From Sphingomonas hengshuiensis (lineage in GTDB: Bacteria; Pseudomonadota; Alphaproteobacteria; Sphingomonadales; Sphingomonadaceae), in contig QFNF01000028.1 in the NCBI GenBank assembly GCA_003240755.1, positions 1 to 64,000 of the forward strand: a stretch of DNA of 64,000 bases, read 5' to 3'. Position numbers and translations under genes: made by a program. The notes beneath the pieces were generated by a model. That model searched no databases. It had not been told where the DNA came from and saw only the letters and a list, made by a program, of their open reading frames with translations. Shown here piece after piece: positions 8,658 to 18,394 of the stretch (within the stretch, counting starts at the first letter, position 1; each line of letters starts with the position of its first letter).

Positions 8658-8837
8658 ATGGCAGTTCCCAAGAGAAAGACCTCGCCCTCGAAGCGCGGTA
8701 TGCGTCGCAGCCACGATTCGCTCAGCATCGAGTCGTTCCAGGAATGCCCGAACTGCGGCGAACTGAAGCGTCCGCATAACCTGTGCACCGCTTGCGGCCA
8801 TTATAACGGTCGCGAAGTCGTCTCGGTCGAAGCGTAA
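8658..8837 (+). CDS. rpmF: 50S ribosomal protein L32
   Basis: A 59-residue ribosomal protein beginning [20 protein letters not shown], the family opening. It keeps the four-Cys zinc ribbon as [14 protein letters not shown] followed by [10 protein letters not shown], so this is a zinc-binding rather than Cys-less L32. It assembles into the large ribosomal subunit near the peptide exit side. The gene starts the rpmF-plsX-fabH-ihfA-merR run, a conserved bacterial arrangement coupling ribosome and fatty-acid synthesis. plsX starts 27 bases after its stop. Confidence 0.97.
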   Translation: MAVPKRKTSPSKRGMRRSHDSLSIESFQECPNCGELKRPHNLCTACGHYNGREVVSVEA

Positions 8838-8864
8838 CCGCTAACACCGGACAGGAAAGCACGC

Positions 8865-9896
8865 ATGGCTGACGGGTCCTGGATCGCCATCGATGCGATG
8901 GGCGGTGACGAAGGGCTTGCCACCATGCTGGCGGGTGTCGCCCATGCCCGGCGTCGCCACGAATCGATGCGCTTCCTGCTCGTCGGTGACGAGGCGGCGA
9001 TTCGTGCCGGCCTCGAATCGCACCCGAACCTCAGCGCCGCGTCGGAGATCGTCCACGCGCCCGAGGTCGTCGGTTCGTCGGACAAGCCCAGCCAGGCGAT
9101 CCGCCGGTCGAAGGTGACGTCGATGGGCGTCGCCATCAACCTGGTGAAGCAGGGGCGCGCCGCCGCGGCGGTGTCGGCGGGCAATACCGGCGCGCTGATG
9201 GCGATGGCGAAGCTCGCGCTGCGCACCATGCCGGGCATCGACCGCCCGGCGCTGGCGGCGCTGCTGCCCAGCCTCGGCGACAACGACCTGGTGATGCTCG
9301 ACCTCGGCGCCAATGCCGAATGCGATGCCCGCAACCTTGTCCAGTTCGCGGTGATGGGTGCGGCCTATGCCCGCACCGCCCTCGACCTCGAAAGCCCCCG
9401 CGTCGCGCTGCTGAACATCGGCACCGAGGAGCTGAAGGGCATCGACAGCGTCCGGGAGGCGGCGGCGACGCTGCGCGCCTCGCCGCATCTGCCGATGACC
9501 TTTGCCGGCTATATCGAGGGCGACCGCCTGTCGCGCGGTGACGTCGACGTCGTCGTCTGCGACGGCTTTTCGGGCAATATCGCGCTCAAGACGGCGGAGG
9601 GGACGGCACGTTTCGTCGCCGATTTGCTCAAGCGCGCGTTCCGCTCGTCGGTGCGTTCCAAGATCGGCTTCCTGATCTCGCGCCCCGCCACCGAATTGCT
9701 GCGCCATCATCTCGACCCCAACAACCATAATGGCGCGGTCTTCCTCGGCCTCAACGGGCTGGTGGTGAAAAGCCATGGCAGCGCCAATGCGGCCGGCGTG
9801 TCGAACGCGATCCAGGTCGCGGCCAAGATGGTGCGCGACGACCTGACCCGCAGCATCGCCAGCGACCTGGCCGGTATCGAGGCGCAGGCGGCATGA
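8865..9896 (+). CDS. plsX: Phosphate acyltransferase PlsX
   Basis: PlsX converts acyl-ACP and phosphate to acyl-phosphate, the donor for PlsY in phosphatidic acid synthesis. The 343-residue product opens with [12 protein letters not shown], the family signature, and contains [34 protein letters not shown] and [14 protein letters not shown] in the expected order. The start ATG at 8865 has AGGAAAG at a proper distance. No signal peptide or membrane helix is seen, fitting a peripheral membrane enzyme. Its stop overlaps the fabH start by four bases, indicating translational coupling. Confidence 0.97.
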   Translation: MADGSWIAIDAMGGDEGLATMLAGVAHARRRHESMRFLLVGDEAAIRAGLESHPNLSAASEIVHAPEVVGSSDKPSQAIRRSKVTSMGVAINLVKQGRAAAAVSAGNTGALMAMAKLALRTMPGIDRPALAALLPSLGDNDLVMLDLGANAECDARNLVQFAVMGAAYARTALDLESPRVALLNIGTEELKGIDSVREAAATLRASPHLPMTFAGYIEGDRLSRGDVDVVVCDGFSGNIALKTAEGTARFVADLLKRAFRSSVRSKIGFLISRPATELLRHHLDPNNHNGAVFLGLNGLVVKSHGSANAAGVSNAIQVAAKMVRDDLTRSIASDLAGIEAQAA

Positions 9897-10855
9897 TCCG
9901 CTCGGTCGTCACCGGTACCGGATCGGCGCTCCCGGCGAACCGGGTTTCGAACGCCGAGCTGGCCGAGCGTGTCGATACCTCCGACGAATGGATCGTCGAG
10001 CGGACCGGCATCCGCTTCCGCCACATCGCCGCCCCGCACGAAACGACCGCGACGCTGGCGGCCGATGCCGCGCGCGACGCGATCGCCGCCGCCGGGCTCG
10101 ACGCGGACCGGATCGACCTGATCGTGCTGGCGACCGCGACCCCCGACCAGACCTTTCCCGCGACCGCCACCAAGGTGCAGGCGTTGCTGGGCATCGACGA
10201 TTGCGTCGCGTTCGACGTGGCGGCGGTGTGCTCGGGCTTCCTCTACGCGGTGCAGGTCGCCGATGCGATGCTGCGTGCCGGCGTCCACCGCCGCGCGCTG
10301 GTGATCGGTGCCGAAACCTTCAGCCGCATCCTCGACTGGGAGGACCGCACCACCTGCGTCCTGTTCGGCGACGGCGCCGGCGCGATCGTGCTGGAGGCGC
10401 GCGAGGATTCGGATGGCCGCGGCGTTCTGTCGACCCGGCTCCACGCGGATGGCCGTCACAACGGCCTGCTCTATGTCGATGGGGGCCCTTCGACCACCGG
10501 CACCGTCGGCAAGCTGCGGATGAAGGGCAAGGAGGTGTTCCGCCACGCGGTGGTGAACCTCGCCGCGGTCATGGGCGAGTCGCTCGACCTTGCCGGGCTG
10601 ACCGCCGAGGACGTGGATTGGGTCGTGCCCCATCAGGCGAATGCCCGCATCCTCGATGCGACCGCGCGCAAGCTTGGCCTTGCGCCCGAAAAGGTCGTCG
10701 TCACCGTCGACCGGCATGCCAACACGTCCGCCGCCTCGGTACCGCTGGCGTTGGACGTCGCGGTGAAGGACGGCCGGATCAAGCGCGGCGACCTGGTCGT
10801 GCTGGAGGCGATGGGCGGGGGCTTCACCTGGGGCGCCGCCGTAGTGCGCTGGTAA
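9893..10855 (+). CDS. fabH: 3-oxoacyl-[acyl-carrier-protein] synthase III
   Basis: FabH starts fatty-acid synthesis by condensing acetyl-CoA with malonyl-ACP. The 320-residue sequence has the complete catalytic triad: Cys113 in [13 protein letters not shown], His247 in VPHQANARI and Asn277 in [10 protein letters not shown]. Length and opening [12 protein letters not shown] are typical. The start overlaps the plsX stop as ATGA. The pair plsX-fabH upstream of ihfA is conserved in alphaproteobacteria. Confidence 0.97.
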   Translation: MIRSVVTGTGSALPANRVSNAELAERVDTSDEWIVERTGIRFRHIAAPHETTATLAADAARDAIAAAGLDADRIDLIVLATATPDQTFPATATKVQALLGIDDCVAFDVAAVCSGFLYAVQVADAMLRAGVHRRALVIGAETFSRILDWEDRTTCVLFGDGAGAIVLEAREDSDGRGVLSTRLHADGRHNGLLYVDGGPSTTGTVGKLRMKGKEVFRHAVVNLAAVMGESLDLAGLTAEDVDWVVPHQANARILDATARKLGLAPEKVVVTVDRHANTSAASVPLALDVAVKDGRIKRGDLVVLEAMGGGFTWGAAVVRW

Positions 10856-10929
10856 GCCTTTCGTATTTTTGAAAGGACGTATACGTCGTGCTAGCGGCCC
10901 TGAGCGTTCGGAAAGGGGATATGAAACCG

Positions 10930-11229
10930 ATGGCTACCGATGGCACGCTGACCCGCGCGGATCTTGCCGAGGAAATGCACCGCGAAATCGGCTTGTCGCG
11001 CGCTGATTCGGCACGCGTGGTCGAACAGATTCTCGGCGCGATGTGCGAAGCGCTGTCCGAAGGGCAGAACGTCAAGATTTCGGGCTTCGGCAGCTTCGTG
11101 CTGCGCGACAAGGGTGAACGCGTCGGTCGCAATCCCAAGACCGGGATCGAGGTGCCGATCGCGCCGCGCCGCGTCCTGACGTTCCGGGCCAGCCAGATGA
11201 TGCGCGACCGCATCGTCGCGGTGGACTGA
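10930..11229 (+). CDS. ihfA: Integration host factor subunit alpha
   Basis: IHF-alpha pairs with IHF-beta to bend DNA at promoters, replication and recombination sites. The HU/IHF fold is recognisable by [17 protein letters not shown], then [20 protein letters not shown] and the beta-arm [15 protein letters not shown], whose Pro intercalates in DNA. Starting at 10930 gives 99 residues, the usual length. An in-frame ATG at 10921 is the alternative, and GGAAAGGGG at 10910-10918 lies rather close to it and rather far from 10930, so the exact start is open. It follows fabH by about 75 bases and precedes merR by seven. Confidence 0.95.
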   Translation: MATDGTLTRADLAEEMHREIGLSRADSARVVEQILGAMCEALSEGQNVKISGFGSFVLRDKGERVGRNPKTGIEVPIAPRRVLTFRASQMMRDRIVAVD

Positions 11230-11236
11230 AGGCGCG

Positions 11237-11593
11237 TTGGCGCCCCCGGTCGACAAGGCACCACGCGCCTATCGCACGATCGGCGAGGTCGCCCGTGACC
11301 TGGACGTACCGCAACACCGGTTGCGCTATTGGGAAGGACGCTTTCCCCAGATCCGCCCGTTGACCCGCGCCGGCGACCGCCGCCATTACCGGCCGGAGGA
11401 CGTGGCGCTGCTGCGCCGCATCCACAGCCTGCTGGGCGAACAGGGCTATACCGTGCGCGGCGTACAGAAATTGCTGGCGCAGGAAGCGAAGGCTCCGCTG
11501 CCGGTCGCGCCCGCGCCGCGCCGCGCCGCGCGCATCACCGAATTGCGCGCCGTCCGCGCGTTGCTGGCCGACGCACTGGCGGCGGACCTGTAG
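11237..11593 (+). CDS. MerR family transcriptional regulator
   Basis: A 118-residue regulator with the N-terminal winged helix-turn-helix of MerR proteins: [23 protein letters not shown] followed by [22 protein letters not shown]. The C-terminal part is short and basic with no cysteines, so a metal effector is unlikely. The start is a TTG shortly after the ihfA stop, since no in-frame ATG fits. Its position directly behind ihfA is conserved in sphingomonads and relatives. The target is unknown, and auto- or operon regulation is an inference only. Confidence 0.88.
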   Translation: MAPPVDKAPRAYRTIGEVARDLDVPQHRLRYWEGRFPQIRPLTRAGDRRHYRPEDVALLRRIHSLLGEQGYTVRGVQKLLAQEAKAPLPVAPAPRRAARITELRAVRALLADALAADL

Positions 11594-11637
11594 CCACGGC
11601 TTTCCCCTGCGGCCAAACCTGCTAAACCGCGCGGGCG

Positions 11638-14160
11638 ATGAGCGTATCCGACACCGAAGCCACCCATGACGCCGCTGCCCGGACAAGCTGGCGGGGCCGT
11701 TTCGCCCGTATCCGGCGGCGCTGGTGGTTCCGTCTGCCCGCCGTCGCACTGCTGCTTGCCGGGATCGGCGTCTTCCTGATCTGGCTGCTGCTGTGGCGCA
11801 CCTTGCCCTCGGTCGATTCGCTGCGCTCCTATGAACCGCCGCTGCCGACCAATGTGCGCGGGATCGAGGGCGATCCGATCCACAGCTATGCCCGCGAGCG
11901 CCGCGTGCAATTGTCCTATGCCGAATATCCGCCGCTGCTGGTCCGCGCGTTCCTCGCCGCCGAGGACCGCACGTTCTTCGAGCATCACGGCGTCGACTAT
12001 CCCGGTATCGCCGCGGCGATCCTGACCAATTTGCGCAGCGACGGCCGCCCGATCGGCGCATCGACGATCACGCAGCAGGTCGCGAAGAACCTGCTGCTGA
12101 CCAACGAGGTCAGCTATGTCCGCAAGGCGAAGGAAGCGCTGCTTGCCTATCGCATCGAGAATGCGCTGACCAAGCAGCAGATTCTCGAACTCTATCTCAA
12201 CCAGATCGCGCTCGGCCGGAATGCTTTCGGGGTCGAGGCGGCGTCCCATGCCTATTTCGGCAAGGAGCTGCGCGAACTGACGCTGCCGCAAATGGTCTAT
12301 CTGGCGATCCTGCCCAAGGGGCCGTCGAACTACACGCCCGAACGCGGCTACGACCGTGCGATCACCCGCCGCAACTGGGTGCTGCGCGAGATGGAGCGCA
12401 ACAATTTCATCACTCCCGCCCAGCGCGCCTCCGCCACTGCCGCGCCGCTCGGCACCATTCCGCGCCAGACCCCGCGGCAGGAAACGGCGGGCGGCTATTT
12501 CATCGAGGAAGTGCGCCGCCAGTTGCTGAGCCAGTTCGGCGAGAATGCGAAGGACGGTCCGTACAGCGTCTATGCCGGCGGCCTGTGGGTGCGCACCTCG
12601 CTCGACCCCAAGATACAGCAGGACGCGCAGGACGCCCTGCGCGCGGGGCTGATCCGGTTCGATTCGGGACGCGGCTGGTCGGGGCCGCTCAACAAGCCGC
12701 GCGCCACGATCGACGGTGACAATTGGCAGCAGGCGCTGCTCAACACCAATATCGCGGTGGATTATCAGGACTGGCAGGCAGCGATCGTCATCGCCAAATC
12801 GGGCGGCGACGCGCAGATCGGCTTTGCCGACGGCCGCACCGGCACGCTGCCACGGGGCAATGCGGCGATGCCGGTACGGGGGCAGGGCGGCACCGCCTAT
12901 GCCGCGCTCGAACCTGGCGATATCGTCGCGGTGGCGCCCGCCAGCGGCGGCTGGGCGCTGCGTTCGGTCCCGCGCGTGTCGGGCGGCATGGTGGTCGAAG
13001 ACCCGCGCACCGGCCGCATCCTCGCGATGCAGGGCGGCTTCGACAGCCGTATCCAGTCGTTCAACCGCGCGACGCAGGCGATGCGCCAGCCCGGTTCGAC
13101 CATCAAGCCGATCGTCTATGCCGCGGCGCTGGAAGCGGGGATGACCCCGGCCTCGATCATCGTCGATGGTCCGTTCTGCGTGAACCAGGGCGGGCGGCTG
13201 GGCCAGAAATGCTTCCGCAACTTCGGCGGCGGCGGGGCGGGGCCGCATACCATGCGCTGGGGCGTCGAACAGTCGCGCAACCTGATGACGGTGCGCGCCG
13301 CCGCGCAGACCGGCATGGACAAGGTCAACGACCTGATCCAGCGCGTCGGCATCAGCGATGAGAAGTTTCCGCCCTATCTTTCCTATGCGCTGGGTGCGGG
13401 CGAGACGACGGTCATGCGTATGGTCAACGCCTATTCGATCCTCGCGAACCAGGGACGCGAGCTGAAACCCACCGTCATCGATTTCGTGCAGGATCGTCGC
13501 GGCAAGGTGATCCTGCCGCAGAACTGGCGCGCCTGCGACGGTTGCAACGCCGCCGACTGGGACGGCAAGCCGATGCCGCGTCCGCAGATCAGGTCGCGCC
13601 AGGTCATGGATGCGATGAGTGCGTATCAGATGGTGCACATCATGGAAGGCGTGATCCAGCGCGGCACCGCCACCACGCTGCGCGATCTCGGCCGGCCGAT
13701 CATGGGCAAGACCGGCACCTCGACGGGGCCCACCGACGTATGGTTCGTCGGCGGCACGCCGCAGATGATCGCCGGCCTGTATCTCGGCTTCGACACGCCG
13801 CGCAATCTTGGCGGCTATGCGCAGGGCGGGACGATCGCCGCGCCGATCTACAAGGCGTTCGCGGTAAAGGCGTACAAGGACATGGACGTCCTGCCGTTCC
13901 GTGCGCCCGCCGGCGTGCGGATGGTCCGTATCGATCGCGCCAGCGGCCGCCCGGTCTTTGGCGGCTGGCCGACCGTCGATCCCAAGGCGGCGATCATCTG
14001 GGAAGCGTTCAAGCCCGAGACCGAGGCGCGCCGCGCCGCCGGCCGGCTGGGCGAGGCCCGCGCCCCCGTGACCCGCGACCCGACCCGCGTCGCGCCGACG
14101 CAACAGCAGGCGCAACCGCGCGACAGCGACTTCTTGCAACGCGAAGGGGGAATCTACTAG
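11638..14160 (+). CDS. mrcA: Penicillin-binding protein 1A (bifunctional glycosyltransferase/transpeptidase)
   Basis: Polymerises and crosslinks peptidoglycan at the outer face of the inner membrane. The 840-residue protein has a basic cytoplasmic tail, one membrane anchor (about residues 31-54), and a GT51 domain with the catalytic EDRTFFEHHGVD (Glu109) and GASTITQQVAKNLLL. An insert domain follows, then the transpeptidase with active Ser487 in GSTIKP (SxxK), the SRN motif in VEQSRNLMTV and KTGTS from residue 691. The C-terminus is Gln/Pro-rich and ends ATQQQAQPRD-like before the stop. It is probably an independent gene, 44 bases after merR. Confidence 0.96.
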   Translation: MSVSDTEATHDAAARTSWRGRFARIRRRWWFRLPAVALLLAGIGVFLIWLLLWRTLPSVDSLRSYEPPLPTNVRGIEGDPIHSYARERRVQLSYAEYPPLLVRAFLAAEDRTFFEHHGVDYPGIAAAILTNLRSDGRPIGASTITQQVAKNLLLTNEVSYVRKAKEALLAYRIENALTKQQILELYLNQIALGRNAFGVEAASHAYFGKELRELTLPQMVYLAILPKGPSNYTPERGYDRAITRRNWVLREMERNNFITPAQRASATAAPLGTIPRQTPRQETAGGYFIEEVRRQLLSQFGENAKDGPYSVYAGGLWVRTSLDPKIQQDAQDALRAGLIRFDSGRGWSGPLNKPRATIDGDNWQQALLNTNIAVDYQDWQAAIVIAKSGGDAQIGFADGRTGTLPRGNAAMPVRGQGGTAYAALEPGDIVAVAPASGGWALRSVPRVSGGMVVEDPRTGRILAMQGGFDSRIQSFNRATQAMRQPGSTIKPIVYAAALEAGMTPASIIVDGPFCVNQGGRLGQKCFRNFGGGGAGPHTMRWGVEQSRNLMTVRAAAQTGMDKVNDLIQRVGISDEKFPPYLSYALGAGETTVMRMVNAYSILANQGRELKPTVIDFVQDRRGKVILPQNWRACDGCNAADWDGKPMPRPQIRSRQVMDAMSAYQMVHIMEGVIQRGTATTLRDLGRPIMGKTGTSTGPTDVWFVGGTPQMIAGLYLGFDTPRNLGGYAQGGTIAAPIYKAFAVKAYKDMDVLPFRAPAGVRMVRIDRASGRPVFGGWPTVDPKAAIIWEAFKPETEARRAAGRLGEARAPVTRDPTRVAPTQQQAQPRDSDFLQREGGIY

Positions 14161-14214
14161 CGCGCGGCCTATATCGGCGGCATCCCCCTGATATTTATTC
14201 CCGGAGTTTTTCCC

Positions 14215-15342
14215 ATGCGCGCCGAAGCGCAAGCCCATGTAGACAAGATCAACGATGCCCTCGCCCTGCTGCGCCGTTTTCTCGACTGGGACCGCGCGCT
14301 GCGCCGGCTGGACGAATTGAACGCGCGCGTCGAGGATCAGGCATTATGGAACGATCCCAAGGCCGCGCAGGACGTGATGCGCGAACGCCGCCGGCTGGAC
14401 GAGGCGATCACGGCGACCCGCACCATCGAGCGCGAGCTGTCCGACACGGTCGAACTGATCGAGATGGCCGAGGCCGAGGGCGATGCCGAAATGGCCGACG
14501 AAGGTATCGCCAACCTGGCGGAACTCGCCAGCCGCGCCGATCATGACAAGGTACAGGCGCTGCTGTCGGGCGAAGCCGATGGCAACGACACCTATATCGA
14601 GATCAACGCCGGCGCCGGCGGGACCGAGAGCCAGGACTGGGCCGGCATGCTGCAACGCATGTACACCCGCTGGGCGGAGCGCCGCGGCATGAAGGTCGAG
14701 CTGGTCGACCAGCATTCGGGCGAGCAGGCCGGCATCAAGTCGGCGACGTTGCTGGTGAAGGGCGAGAACGCCTATGGCTTCGCCAAGACGGAGGGCGGTG
14801 TCCACCGTCTCGTCCGGATCAGCCCGTATGACAGCGCGGCGCGGCGCCACACCTCGTTCGCGTCGATCTGGGTCTATCCGGTGATCGACGACAATATCGA
14901 GGTCGATTATAACGAAAGCGACCTGCGTATCGACACGTACCGCGCATCGGGCGCCGGCGGGCAGCACATCAACACCACCGATTCGGCGGTGCGCATTACG
15001 CACATACCGACCGGCATCGTGGTGCAGTGTCAGAACCAGCGGTCGCAGCACAAGAACAAGGCAGAGGCCTATAACCAGCTCCGCGCCCGCCTGTACGAGC
15101 GCGAGCTGGCAATCCGCGAGGCGGAGGCCAATGCCGAGAACGCGACCAAGACCGATATCGGCTGGGGCCACCAGATCCGGTCGTACGTGCTGCAGCCCTA
15201 TCAGATGGTGAAGGACCTGCGCACCGGCGTCGTCTCGACCGCGCCCGGCGACGTACTGGACGGCGCGCTCGACCCGTTCATGGCCGCTGCCCTGTCGCAG
15301 CGCGTGACCGGCGAGAAGGTCGATGTCGAGGATGTCGACTGA
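14215..15342 (+). CDS. prfB: Peptide chain release factor 2
   Basis: RF2 releases nascent peptides at UGA and UAA. The 375-residue product has the GGQ catalytic loop in [18 protein letters not shown]. The stop-codon-reading tripeptide, SPF in E. coli, reads SPY here ([16 protein letters not shown]), a form I recall from other alphaproteobacteria. The frame is continuous from 14215, with no in-frame UGA near codon 26, so the autoregulatory +1 frameshift of the E. coli gene is absent. It lies 54 bases after the PBP1A gene. Confidence 0.96.
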   Translation: MRAEAQAHVDKINDALALLRRFLDWDRALRRLDELNARVEDQALWNDPKAAQDVMRERRRLDEAITATRTIERELSDTVELIEMAEAEGDAEMADEGIANLAELASRADHDKVQALLSGEADGNDTYIEINAGAGGTESQDWAGMLQRMYTRWAERRGMKVELVDQHSGEQAGIKSATLLVKGENAYGFAKTEGGVHRLVRISPYDSAARRHTSFASIWVYPVIDDNIEVDYNESDLRIDTYRASGAGGQHINTTDSAVRITHIPTGIVVQCQNQRSQHKNKAEAYNQLRARLYERELAIREAEANAENATKTDIGWGHQIRSYVLQPYQMVKDLRTGVVSTAPGDVLDGALDPFMAAALSQRVTGEKVDVEDVD

Positions 15343-15343
15343 G

Positions 15344-16090
15344 ATGCGCCACGTCCTGCCGCTCGTGCTGCTGATGCTGTCCGGCTGCGACGCGACGCAG
15401 CCGGGATCGGCCGCCAATGCGCATGGCGAACACAAGCCGGTCTTTCCGAAAGCCGACCGGCCGGTGGCGACGATCGTGTCGGCACGCTGGTCGACCGAGG
15501 AAGCGCGCGACCGGCTGAACGAAGCCGAGCTGGTGATGGACAAGGCCGGGATCGCGCCCGGCATGACCGTCGCCGATATCGGCGCGGGCGAGGGCTATTA
15601 CACCATCCGTCTGGCGCAGCGCGTCGGCGACGACGGCCGCGTGCTGGCCGAGGATATCATCCCGCAGATTCGCGACGCACTGGCGCAGCGCGTCGCGCGC
15701 GAACGGCTCGACAATGTCAGCGTGCGGCTGGGCGAACCCGACGATGCGAAGCTGCCAGCGAACAGCTTCGACCGCGTGCTCATGGTTCATATGTACCATG
15801 AAATCGCCGAACCCTATGCCTTTCTGTGGAACCTGCGCCCGTCGCTTCGCCCCGGCGGACGCGTGGTGGTGGTCGATGCCGACCGCCGTACCCAGAACCA
15901 CGGTACCCCGCCCGCCCTGTTGAAATGCGAATTCGAAGCGGTGGGCTACCGCCAGGTCGAACTGCAACGGATGCCCTCGGCGGGGGGGTACATCGCGATG
16001 TTCACACCGGCAGGGCCGCGTCCCGAGCCGAAGGACATCGTGCCGTGCCGCGTGCCGGCACCCGGCGCGCCGCCCAGCCCCACGGGCTGA
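15344..16090 (+). CDS. Class I SAM-dependent methyltransferase with a lipoprotein signal peptide
   Basis: From the ATG at 15344 the product starts MRHVLPLVLLMLSGCDATQP: charged start, hydrophobic core and a lipobox LSGC, predicting export and acylation at Cys15. The rest is a methyltransferase fold with motif I VADIGAGEGYYTIRLAQRV, DRVLMVHMYHEIAEP and LRPGGRVVVVDAD. This combination is odd because SAM is cytoplasmic. In-frame ATGs at 15323 and 15332 overlap prfB and add up to seven residues before the signal. The C-terminal 30 residues are Pro-rich. Substrate is unknown. It is probably coupled to prfB. Confidence 0.85.
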   Translation: MRHVLPLVLLMLSGCDATQPGSAANAHGEHKPVFPKADRPVATIVSARWSTEEARDRLNEAELVMDKAGIAPGMTVADIGAGEGYYTIRLAQRVGDDGRVLAEDIIPQIRDALAQRVARERLDNVSVRLGEPDDAKLPANSFDRVLMVHMYHEIAEPYAFLWNLRPSLRPGGRVVVVDADRRTQNHGTPPALLKCEFEAVGYRQVELQRMPSAGGYIAMFTPAGPRPEPKDIVPCRVPAPGAPPSPTG

Positions 16091-16113
16091 GTCACCCCCT
16101 CCGGTCCCGCTCC

Positions 16114-16270
16114 GTTCGGTTCGAGCAGCTTCGAGCAGGGCCGGGCGAACCATGCCCCGCATGGTCCAGGATGGTCCGGGGACGATCCGACCCAACCCTT
16201 GTCGAGAACCGCTGCCTGGGGCACCCCCTTCTCGACTACGGCTCTCGACACGCTCAGCCGCTACTCGGGG
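16114..16270. repeat. Dispersed intergenic palindromic element (copy 1)
   Basis: This gap between the methyltransferase and the NUDIX gene carries repeated TTCGAG and CTCGA motifs in both orientations. GGTTCGAGCAGCTTCGAG at 16118-16135 occurs exactly, in reverse complement, at 21505-21522. Further shared pieces are CTTGTCGAGAAC and TTCTCGACTACGG. The two genes converge here, so folding of the element may end both transcripts. No gene is supported in the stretch. Confidence 0.7.
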
Positions 16271-16303
16271 AAACCGGCGTCCGTGTTCCCGTTTCCAAAA
16301 CCG

Positions 16304-16828
16304 TCACCCCAACAACACCGGCGCCAACAACAGCAACAACTTCACGTCGACCGCCTTGCCCACGGCCCGTTGCGCGTCCAGAAACCCGGCCACCCCGTCC
16401 AGCGGCACCCGGTGCACGGTGATATCCTCCCCCGGCACCCCGCCACCGTCCCCGATTTTCTCCAGCGCGCCGGCACGAAACAACGTAAAGCTTTCCGACA
16501 CCATCCCTGGCGACGAATGATACTCGCCAAGCGGGTGCATGGTCCCCGCGCGATAGCCGGTTTCCTCCTCCAGCTCGCGCATCGCCGCCACCGCCGCTGC
16601 CTCTCCCGCGCTGTCGTCCCCGACCAGTCCGGCCGGCAGCTCGATGCAGTTGCGCCCCAGCGGTACGCGATATTGCTCGACCAGCAGCACATGCCCGTCG
16701 TCGATCGCGACGATCACCGCCGCGCCGATCCCGTTCGCGCGCCCGACATATTCCCAGCGGCCGCGTTTCCTGGCGGTGATGAACCGCCCGGCCCACATCA
16801 CCTCTTCGGGGGCATCGGCATCGATCAC
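16304..16828 (-). CDS. NUDIX hydrolase (ADP-ribose pyrophosphatase-like)
   Basis: A 174-residue cytoplasmic pyrophosphohydrolase. The Nudix box is visible as [20 protein letters not shown] followed by EEETGY, with the catalytic REELEE-type glutamates. [21 protein letters not shown] upstream of the box is the ADP-sugar pyrophosphatase signature, and [13 protein letters not shown] follows it. Likely substrates are ADP-ribose or similar nucleoside diphosphate sugars. The C-terminus ends in a hydrophobic [11 protein letters not shown]. It overlaps the stop of the TPM-domain gene upstream by four bases and is the last gene of the lemA operon. Confidence 0.9.
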   Translation of the reverse strand: MIDADAPEEVMWAGRFITARKRGRWEYVGRANGIGAAVIVAIDDGHVLLVEQYRVPLGRNCIELPAGLVGDDSAGEAAAVAAMRELEEETGYRAGTMHPLGEYHSSPGMVSESFTLFRAGALEKIGDGGGVPGEDITVHRVPLDGVAGFLDAQRAVGKAVDVKLLLLLAPVLLG

Positions 16829-17493
16829 AGTTCGATCAACCGGTCGGGCAGTTCGTTCATCGGGGCGGCGCCTCTCGGAAAATGCTCGGCCAGCACCGTG
16901 CCGATCGCACCGACCGCCGCGACGATGCCGTCGGCGGGGCGATCCTGCTTCAGCGCCGCCAGCAACGCCGCCAGCGCATCGCCCCAGACGGCAGGCGCCA
17001 CCCGGTCGTGGATCGCGGCTTCGGCGATCAGTTCGGCGCGATGTTCGTCAAGCGACAGGTAGAGCAGCACGCCGGTCGCCGCGACGGTACGGCGTTCGGC
17101 GGCAGCACGGAACAGCATCAACGCGCGGGCATGGACCCGCCGCGCCCTGGTCGTCGCCGGGGTCAGCGCCATGCGCAACGGCGTCCACGCACAGCCATAG
17201 CGCACGATCAGGAACGTCGCCGCCATCACCCAGCCGGTCGTCGCCAGCAGGAAACGCGGCGAGGGCGCGTCGCCCCATGGCTCTGCCCAGCCATGCGCCG
17301 CCAGCAACCAGCCCGGCCACAGTGCGGTCGCCGCCAGCACCAGCAGCATCGCCAGCAACGCCACCTGCAGCGCGACATCGTGATAGGCGTCCGACCGCCG
17401 CGCCAGCACGACGACGATTTCGCCATCGGTCGCGGCCTCGGCAGCGGCCACCGCGTCACGGATGCGCGTGCGGTCATCGGGGGTGATCGGCAT
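16825..17493 (-). CDS. TPM-domain membrane protein
   Basis: A 222-residue protein with an N-terminal segment [20 protein letters not shown] then [17 protein letters not shown], followed by two hydrophobic helices (about residues 38-60 and 78-100), and a C-terminal TPM-like domain from about 120 ([20 protein letters not shown]). TPM domains (YgcG/Psb32 family) are found in membrane-associated proteins of poorly defined function. The gene lies between the larger TPM gene (stop and start overlap as TGATG) and the NUDIX gene (ATGA overlap). Coupling with lemA suggests a shared envelope role, which is inference. Confidence 0.82.
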   Translation of the reverse strand: MPITPDDRTRIRDAVAAAEAATDGEIVVVLARRSDAYHDVALQVALLAMLLVLAATALWPGWLLAAHGWAEPWGDAPSPRFLLATTGWVMAATFLIVRYGCAWTPLRMALTPATTRARRVHARALMLFRAAAERRTVAATGVLLYLSLDEHRAELIAEAAIHDRVAPAVWGDALAALLAALKQDRPADGIVAAVGAIGTVLAEHFPRGAAPMNELPDRLIEL

Positions 17494-18386
17494 CACCAAT
17501 TCCCCGACGCCCCGCCGCCGCCGCCCGACCCGCCACCCCCGCCGGTAAAGCCGCCCCCGGTCCAGCCGCCGCCCGACCCGCCGCTCCAGCCGCCACCGCC
17601 GCTCCAGCCGCCGCCGCTGCCACGCACGGCACCGCGCGCCAGTTCGTCGGCGATCGACCACAGCACGACCTGCGCGACGCCGGACGCCGTGCCGCCGCGA
17701 TAGCGCCGCCCCCATGGCCCGGCGCGCCGTCGCCGGCCGGACAGGGCGAGCACGCCGAAGATCAGCAGGCCGATGCCGACGAAGAACACGGTACCGATCA
17801 CCGCATTGTCATCGCCCGATCGCGATCGCTGCCGGCGCTGCGCGCGGTCGAACCGGGCCACCGCCGCGTCGGTCCGCGCCTGTGCCTCCTCGGGACTGGC
17901 ACGAAGCTGCGCGATCACCGCGTCCGCCCCCGCCGTCATCGCGCCCGGCACGTTGCCACTCTGCAGTTTCGGCATCATCTGCTGGCGGATGATGGTGCTG
18001 GACAGCGCATCGGTCAGCACGGGTTCGAGGCCATAGCCGACCTCCAGTCGCGGGCCGCGTTGTCCGGCGGGGTTGTTCGGCGCGATGAACAGGATCGCGC
18101 CGTTGTTCACATCGCGCAGCCCCACGCCCCATGCGCGCAGCAGCTTGTAGCCATATTCCTCCAGCGGATAGCCCTGCAGGTCGCCGATCGTCGCGACGAC
18201 GAACTGCCGTTTGGTATCGCGTTGCAGCGCCTGCAGCTTCTGGGTCAACTCGCCCCGCGTTTCCGCCGGCAGGACGTTTGCATCGTCGACCACCAGCCCG
18301 GTGAATGCGGGGAAGGTCTGTGCTCCCGCCGGCGCCGCCGACAGCGCCAGCATGGTCATCCACAGGCAGAACAGGATGCGCCGCAT
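17493..18386 (-). CDS. TPM domain protein, YgcG-like, with a Gly-rich C-terminal tail
   Basis: A 297-residue exported membrane protein. A signal peptide (MRRILFCLWMTMLALSAAPAGA, cleaved after AGA) is followed by a TPM domain (about residues 26-150: VVDDANVLPAETRGELTQKL, QFVVATIGDLQGYPLEEYG, NNGAILFIAPNN), a charged linker, a membrane helix near 195-215 and a tail of Gly/Ser/Trp repeats such as GGGWSGGG after residue 255. This is the LemA-associated YgcG layout. It is eight bases downstream of lemA. No enzymatic activity is assigned with confidence. Confidence 0.88.
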   Translation of the reverse strand: MRRILFCLWMTMLALSAAPAGAQTFPAFTGLVVDDANVLPAETRGELTQKLQALQRDTKRQFVVATIGDLQGYPLEEYGYKLLRAWGVGLRDVNNGAILFIAPNNPAGQRGPRLEVGYGLEPVLTDALSSTIIRQQMMPKLQSGNVPGAMTAGADAVIAQLRASPEEAQARTDAAVARFDRAQRRQRSRSGDDNAVIGTVFFVGIGLLIFGVLALSGRRRRAGPWGRRYRGGTASGVAQVVLWSIADELARGAVRGSGGGWSGGGGWSGGSGGGWTGGGFTGGGGGSGGGGGASGNW

Positions 18387-18394
18387 CCCGGTGC

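Noticed and set aside
11446..14238. 930-codon minus-strand frame opposite PBP1A
   Set aside because: It is antisense to a protein with all catalytic motifs intact; its own sequence has no domain and reflects third-position GC bias.
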